From assembly GCA_002352135.1 (NCBI GenBank), contig DEHW01000050.1, forward strand, positions 274 through 9,983: DNA of 9,710 bases, written 5' to 3'. Of the stretch, positions 7,108 through 9,710 are shown piece after piece. This stretch comes from Lysobacterales bacterium UBA2790 (GTDB taxonomy: Bacteria > Pseudomonadota > Gammaproteobacteria > Xanthomonadales > Xanthomonadaceae). The translations under genes were made by a program, and so were the position numbers. A model generated the notes under the pieces. It was not told the origin of the DNA and searched no databases. It saw nothing but the letters and a program-made list of their open reading frames with translations. Numbering within the stretch: the first letter of the stretch is position 1; each line of letters opens with the position of its first letter.

Positions 7108-7214
7108 CAATGCAAAGCCAGAGACGTATGCATATCGAATAAACGAACTCATTGCAGACGCCCGGTATTCTTGCGCGGCGTCTGACATCCGACAACAGAG
7201 ATCAATGCAAAGCC
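7108..7214. repeat. 12-bp direct repeat pair
   Basis: CAATGCAAAGCC occurs at 7108-7119 and again at 7203-7214, 95 bases apart in the same orientation. An inverted partial copy, GGCTTTGC, is at 7287-7294. A 12-base exact repeat within a few hundred bases is unlikely by chance. Its role is unknown; binding sites for a regulator or remnants of a repeated element are both possible. Confidence 0.6.
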
Positions 7215-7336
7215 TGACTCCGCGAAAGGCCACGCTTCGGAGCAGAAGCACGTAGGTACGAGCGAGCGCAACAGATTGATTCAGATGGCTTTGCGCGCAG
7301 GGGAATCAACCCTGGATCGGCGTTTCGCGGATTCAG
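7214..7336. repeat. Imperfect 18-bp inverted repeat bounding a 123-bp element
   Basis: The arms are 7214-7231 and 7319-7336; 16 of 18 positions pair. The interior contains two smaller hairpins: GCTTC at 7234-7238 with GAAGC at 7245-7249, and CGTA at 7251-7254 with TACG at 7257-7260. The size and arrangement resemble a miniature inverted-repeat element or a structured non-coding segment. No target-site duplication is visible at its edges and no transposase is nearby. Confidence 0.5.
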
Positions 7337-7380
7337 ACAACCCGCTTGATGGTCAAAAACAATGACTGCCACCTGAATCC
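7329..7380. repeat. 8-bp inverted repeat with a 36-bp spacer
   Basis: GGATTCAG at 7329-7336 pairs perfectly with CTGAATCC at 7373-7380. The left arm is shared with the end of the 18-bp inverted repeat, and a further GATTCAG lies at 7278-7284. The spacer has a short A-rich run (CAAAAACAA). Eight-base pairings can arise by chance; the sharing of the heptamer with the neighbouring repeat is what makes it notable. Confidence 0.35.
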
Positions 7381-7422
7381 AGCACGGGATGTGACACACA
7401 AATCGCCACGCAAGCCGCCAAC

Positions 7423-8079
7423 TCACCCCTTGGTTGGTTTGACGCGTCGCTCCAGCTTGCGCAAATAGGCAAACACGCCCTGCCACAGTGATTGCTGTTC
7501 CTGCGCGACTTCATTGCCGTAGTCGAACAGACTTTTCCCCAATGCCGTCAATAGGACATAGCTCTGCGAATCGCGCAATTCCGCCAAGACCGGATAAGGC
7601 CACTCGTGCAACTGGGCAAGAGCGCGCTGACTGGCCTGCGTAGTGGGACGGACGCGATTGGCAATCAAGGCAATGGGCAATTCACCACTGCTCACACGCG
7701 GCACCCGACTTAGCGCGGAAAGAAACATCGCGGTGGCTTCCAGATCGAAGGGTGCGGGCAGGACCGGCACCAGCACCGCATCGACGCGTTTCAATGCGGA
7801 CTTCAAGGCCTCGGGCGTCGACCCGGCGGGCGCGTCGATCACCACCTGCTGGATGTCATCCGGCATGGCCTTGTGCCAACGATCCTGACTGCCGTCGATT
7901 GCCAACGGCGCGTCCAGCATCGCAGCACGGCGCTGACACCAGCGCAGCGAGGAGCCTTGCGGGTCAAGATCGACCAGAGCCGTGCGTTTGCCATGAACAC
8001 AGAAATGCGCGGCCAAGTGCGTGGACAGCGTGGACTTGCCACACCCGCCTTTGCTGCTGGCAACCAGAATGGACTGCAT
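7423..8079 (-). CDS. ParA/MinD-type P-loop ATPase (orphan)
   Basis: The 218-residue protein has the deviant Walker A box KGGCGKST at 10-17 with signature lysine K10 and catalytic K15, the Walker A' VDLDPQGS at 36-43, and the Walker B-like VVIDAPAG at 79-86. ParA-family ATPases dimerise on ATP, bind DNA or membrane and position plasmids, chromosomes or protein complexes. No ParB gene or parS-like site is visible in this window, so chromosome segregation should not be assumed. It may be an orphan ParA that positions another cargo. The ATG at 8079 is supported by AGGAGG at 8090-8085, five bases away; an upstream start at 8163 would overlap the amidase gene and place 28 non-family residues before the Walker box. 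It is the second gene of an operon with the amidase. Confidence 0.9.
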   Translation of the reverse strand: MQSILVASSKGGCGKSTLSTHLAAHFCVHGKRTALVDLDPQGSSLRWCQRRAAMLDAPLAIDGSQDRWHKAMPDDIQQVVIDAPAGSTPEALKSALKRVDAVLVPVLPAPFDLEATAMFLSALSRVPRVSSGELPIALIANRVRPTTQASQRALAQLHEWPYPVLAELRDSQSYVLLTALGKSLFDYGNEVAQEQQSLWQGVFAYLRKLERRVKPTKG

Positions 8080-8092
8080 GGCGACCTCCTCA
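8080..8092 (-). promoter_or_regulatory. Stop codon / ribosome binding site overlap coupling the amidase to ParA
   Basis: Read on the minus strand, the amidase TGA at 8092-8090 runs directly into a consensus AGGAGG (8090-8085), sharing its final A, with a five-base spacer to the ParA ATG at 8079. This layout suggests that ribosomes finishing the amidase initiate ParA, so both are made together. Confidence 0.85.
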
Positions 8093-9664
8093 GGGAAGCG
8101 TGGCGGCGTATTGCGGGGGCTTGCGCGCTTGTGCGCGCTGCTCGAAAGCATAGGCCAAGGCAATCAGACGCGCCTCGCTCCACGCCGTGCCAAATATCGA
8201 CAATCCCACCGGCAATCCATGGACCTGGCCCATTGGCAGGCTGATGTTCGGGTAACCCGCCATCGCCACCATGCCGGCACTGCCACCGAGGTAGTTGCCG
8301 CCATTCAACCAATCGGTTTTCCAAGCCGGGCCGGTGGTCGGTGCGATCAGTGCATCCAGCCGATGTTCGGTCAGCAAGGCGTCAATGCCCTGTTCACGAG
8401 TCAACTGCCGCAGGCGCTGGCGCGCGTTCTGGTAATCCAGATCGCCGATGCCATGGGTTGCTGCGGCCTGCTCCAGATACTCCTGACCAAACCAGGGCAT
8501 CACCTGCGCCGCATGGCGCTGGTTGTAGGCGATCAACTCCTCAAGCGAGGCGATAGGGACGCCCTGACGATGATCGAGATAGGCATCCAGCCCGGATTTG
8601 AACTCGTGCAGGAACAGGGTCGACTCAAGCGTGTTGGCCTCGGCCCGCGTCGGGAAGGACAAGTCATCGACCAGAATCGCGCCCGCATCGCGCATCACCT
8701 GCAGAGCGTCTTCGAAGCGCGCATCGACATCAGGATGGTAGCCGGTGAGCTGCCGCACCACGCCAATCCGCGCACCGCGCAGGGCATCCACCGAAAGCGC
8801 GTCGACAAGACTGACCTGATGCGCATCGGCATCGGCCGTGATGGGGTCGCGGGGATCGCTGCCCGTCATCACCTGCAGGAGCAAGGCCGCATCGCGCACG
8901 TTGCGAGCCAGGGCACCTGCGGTGTCCTGCGACGAGGAGATGGGCACAATACCGCTGCGGCTGACCAATCCAACGGTCGGTTTGATACCCACCACGCCGT
9001 TCATGGCAGCGGGACACACGATGGAACCATCGGTTTCGGTTCCGACCGCGACACTGACCAAACTGGCCGCCACCGCCACCGCGCTGCCCGACGAAGAGCC
9101 ACAGGGAGACCGGTCCAGTGCATACGGATTGCGCGTCTGTCCGCCGCGACTGCTCCATCCGGCACTGCTGCGCTTGCCTCGAAAATTGGCCCATTCGCTG
9201 AGATTGGTCTTACCCAGAATCACCATTCCGGTGGCGCGCAAACGCGCTACCAGTTCCGCGTCGCGTAAGGCCGGTTGACCAACCAGGGCCAAGGAGCCCG
9301 CCGAGGTCTGCATCGAATCGCCGGTGTCGATGTTGTCTTTCAGCAGTACAGGTATGCCGTGCAGGGGACTACGCAGCTCGCCCTGCGCACGCTCGGCATC
9401 CATCGCGCGCGCGATTGCCAGCGCCTCGGGATTGAGCTCGATGATCGCGTTCAAGGTCGGACCATGACGGTCGATGGCCTCGATCCTCTGCAGGTAAGCC
9501 TGCACCAAGGTCTCACTGCTGAGGCGTCCGGCCTGCAGATCGGCCTGAAGGCTGGCGACATCGCGCTCTTCGACAAGGTCAACGGCGGCCTCGGCGGGGG
9601 CGCTGCTGACGACTGCCGATAGACCTAGAGCAAAGACCCATCCAACCCGATGCCAGACGTTCAT
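8090..9664 (-). CDS. Secreted amidase-signature enzyme, likely peptide amidase (Pam-like)
   Basis: The 524-residue protein begins with a signal peptide (MNVWHRVGWVFALGLSAVVS, cut near AEA at 24-26) and is otherwise a full-length amidase-signature hydrolase. The Ser-cisSer-Lys triad is visible: K109 in VLLKDNID, S190 in CGSSSGS and nucleophile S214 in GTETDGSI. Long stretches such as LGKTNLSEWANFRGK, GWSSRGGQTRNPYAL and IKPTVGLVSRSGIVPIS agree closely, from memory, with the peptide amidase of Stenotrophomonas maltophilia, which removes the C-terminal amide of peptides. The C-terminal MGQVHGLPVGLSIFGTAWSE is also Pam-like. The protein should act in the periplasm or outside. Substrate is inferred from similarity, and related amidases can act on other amides. 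The ATG at 9664 has GGGAG about six bases upstream; the TTG- or ATG-led extension to 9685 would hide the signal peptide. It is the first gene of an operon with ParA. Confidence 0.93.
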   Translation of the reverse strand: MNVWHRVGWVFALGLSAVVSSAPAEAAVDLVEERDVASLQADLQAGRLSSETLVQAYLQRIEAIDRHGPTLNAIIELNPEALAIARAMDAERAQGELRSPLHGIPVLLKDNIDTGDSMQTSAGSLALVGQPALRDAELVARLRATGMVILGKTNLSEWANFRGKRSSAGWSSRGGQTRNPYALDRSPCGSSSGSAVAVAASLVSVAVGTETDGSIVCPAAMNGVVGIKPTVGLVSRSGIVPISSSQDTAGALARNVRDAALLLQVMTGSDPRDPITADADAHQVSLVDALSVDALRGARIGVVRQLTGYHPDVDARFEDALQVMRDAGAILVDDLSFPTRAEANTLESTLFLHEFKSGLDAYLDHRQGVPIASLEELIAYNQRHAAQVMPWFGQEYLEQAAATHGIGDLDYQNARQRLRQLTREQGIDALLTEHRLDALIAPTTGPAWKTDWLNGGNYLGGSAGMVAMAGYPNISLPMGQVHGLPVGLSIFGTAWSEARLIALAYAFEQRAQARKPPQYAATLP

Positions 9665-9710
9665 GCGCTCTCCCTGATCAAGCACCCAGCCAAGCGTGCC
9701 ACAGCGGCAG

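Larger units (their letters stand above)
7044..7422. other. Repeat-rich intergenic region between the exported protein gene and parA
   Basis: No convincing gene was found in these 379 bases. Short frames such as 7060-7251 (-) and 6974-7255 (+) lack ribosome binding sites, family features or normal codon use. The interval must hold the promoter of the exported protein gene. A TATAGT occurs on the minus strand at 7063-7058, but without a -35 at the proper distance. Several repeats, listed separately, are concentrated at 7108-7380. No T-tailed hairpin terminator for the parA operon was found. Confidence 0.6.

Noticed and set aside
7060..7251. A 63-residue minus-strand open frame in the repeat-rich gap
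   Set aside because: It lies over the repeats, overlaps the 5' region of the exported protein gene, and shows no ribosome binding site or family resemblance.
8021..9268. A 415-residue open frame on the plus strand
   Set aside because: It is antisense to the amidase, whose catalytic triad and signal peptide are clear. The translated product is rich in Arg, His and Gly without family features.

Overview
This 9.7-kb window is GC-rich and gene-dense. The gene set fits a Gammaproteobacterium, most likely of the Xanthomonadales/Lysobacterales. The taxonomic clues are a short-LID adenylate kinase of the kind seen there, an adk-to-mpl neighbourhood, a YbiI-type DksA/TraR zinc-finger protein, and a secreted amidase very close to the peptide amidase (Pam) of Stenotrophomonas. 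I could not run searches, so the placement is inference. No tRNA, rRNA, CRISPR array or transposase gene was seen.

Left part (1-4153, + strand). The window opens inside an acyl-CoA dehydrogenase-family gene that lacks its 5' end. Next comes the most unusual gene (1168-2202). It encodes two transmembrane helices and a NACHT-NTPase-like N-terminal region running up to the P-loop. There, within the Walker A motif itself, it becomes a complete and apparently catalytically intact adenylate kinase. The kinase has no ATG of its own. A five-helix membrane protein (2270-2797) and mpl (2798-4153, murein tripeptide ligase of peptidoglycan recycling) follow in the same direction. mpl starts immediately after the stop codon of the membrane protein gene.

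Middle (4154-5504, + strand). A small exported protein with a signal peptide, a beta-rich middle and a CTERM-type C-terminal sorting tail (4354-5028) is followed by a textbook intrinsic terminator (5052-5085). A DksA/TraR-family C4 zinc-finger gene (5169-5435) comes next.

Right part (5505-9710, - strand). A 512-residue exported protein of unknown function (5505-7043) lies upstream of a roughly 380-bp gap that is rich in direct and inverted repeats. An operon of a secreted peptide amidase-like enzyme (8090-9664) and an orphan ParA-type ATPase (7423-8079) follows. The amidase stop codon overlaps the ParA ribosome binding site.

The main finding is the NACHT-adenylate kinase chimera joined at the P-loop. 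It could be a genuine deletion fusion that tethers an essential enzyme to the membrane, or an assembly error between two P-loop genes. The repeat cluster at 7108-7380 and the atypical CTERM tail are secondary points of interest.
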